64,000 nucleotides of DNA from Anaspis maculata (lineage: Eukaryota; Arthropoda; Insecta; Coleoptera; Scraptiidae): NCBI GenBank assembly GCA_949128115.1, contig OX421961.1, forward strand, positions 122,639,050 to 122,703,049. Direction: 5' to 3'. The translations under genes and the position numbers were made by a program. Below, one piece after another: positions 63,600-64,000 of this stretch (position 1 is the stretch's first letter; the number at the start of each line of letters is the position of its first letter). The notes beneath the pieces are model-generated. The model was not told the origin of the DNA and made no database searches. It was given only the letters and a program-made list of their open reading frames with translations.

Positions 63600-64000
63600 G
63601 TTCTTTCAAGCCAGCATTATATACAGTTGAAAACACATCAAGTTTATATACAAATTTAAAAGATATCACACCTCAATTGGAATGTTCTGAAATTATTTAT
63701 TCAATCAAATGTAAAGAAAGTGATTCAGTTTACATTGAACAAACGAAACAATATTTAGAAATGCGATTGAAACAACATCAAGATAGTTGCCTTCCTATCA
63801 ACACTAAAAAGAGTGAAATTACAGCCTTAGCTATACACCATTCTGTAATGAAGCACGAATTTGACTTAGTCAACTTAAAAATTTTATGTAAAGAAAGCCA
63901 TCTTTTCAGAAGAAATCTTTTGGAAATGATGCACATAAAAAATAATAACAATACTGTAAATTATAGAAATGATGTCATGGGTTCAAGTGTGGTTTGTAGT
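63600..64000 (+). pseudogene. Penelope-like element GIY-YIG endonuclease, runs off the window
   Basis: An open frame with no stop continues to the last base. It reads ECSEIIYSIKCKESDSVYIE, then QTKQYLEMRLKQHQDS, ITALAIHHSVMKHEFDLV, KILCKESHLFRRNLLEMMHI and NYRNDV. IYSIKC and VYIEQT are the GIY and YIG blocks ('xYxixCxxCxxxYIGqT' in PLEs), with the YIG Gly replaced by Glu and the second Cys by Ser. Arg (MRLKQH), His and Glu (LLEMMHI) positions of the fold are kept. The linker upstream (LYTNLKDITPQL) also fits PLE. The replaced Gly suggests an inactive nuclease. It is called a pseudogene because of this and the split from the RT. Confidence 0.85.

Overview
The window looks like an arthropod, probably insect, chromosome segment that is almost entirely a transposon graveyard. 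There are no bacterial-style operons. Protein remnants are split by frameshifts and stops. The repertoire is MULE, Tc1/mariner, P/THAP, hAT, Ty3/gypsy, non-LTR LINE, Penelope-like and tRNA-derived SINE, as is usual in TE-rich insect genomes. A KLHL10-like kelch fragment also fits an animal. Species cannot be set from sequence alone; a hemipteroid insect is a guess. No intact host gene was found.

Layout. 1-8.1 kb: a MULE transposase remnant, gypsy RNase H and RT scraps, and three inverted-repeat (foldback) elements. 8.4-14.6 kb: a tRNA-derived SINE, then two large foldbacks (about 2.4 and 1.9 kb) whose arms are inverted copies of transposon coding sequence. 14.7-20.6 kb: a mosaic of a kelch-like 10 pseudogene fragment, degenerate short-unit arrays, MITEs and a zinc-finger LINE scrap. 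22.4-25.6 kb: MULE remnant plus a 1.5 kb foldback. 27.5-29.3 kb: a LINE cut by a 1.03 kb foldback. 30.1-33 kb: a 2.9 kb degenerate array of a roughly 10-12 bp unit, holding a second SINE family with a 10 bp target duplication. 33.5 kb: a LINE 3' end with a 20 bp target duplication. 36.8 and 46.9 kb: two copies of one non-autonomous element carrying a THAP zinc-finger frame. 39-43.5 kb: a P-element/THAP9-like transposase pseudogene with plausible introns, one holding a 2.5 kb foldback. 49-53 kb: gypsy pol remnants with an in-frame internal duplication of the RT core. 55-59.6 kb: one Tc1 transposase pseudogene broken by three insertions, two of them hAT-like with exact 8 bp duplications and each hosting a further nested element. 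59.7-64 kb: Penelope-like RT and GIY-YIG endonuclease parts, with a 2.1 kb inverted-repeat element between them.

The unifying theme is inverted-repeat architecture. At least a dozen foldback or palindromic elements from about 110 bp to 2.5 kb are present. Several are built from head-to-head copies of a transposon's coding region, and several have TA target duplications. Such units would fold into long hairpins if transcribed, so the locus is a candidate small-RNA source, but that is inference. Genes here do not cooperate in a pathway; their relations are insertion order (who interrupts whom). Stretches without recognisable content are listed as such. Boundaries of repeats were read by eye and are approximate unless a target duplication is stated.
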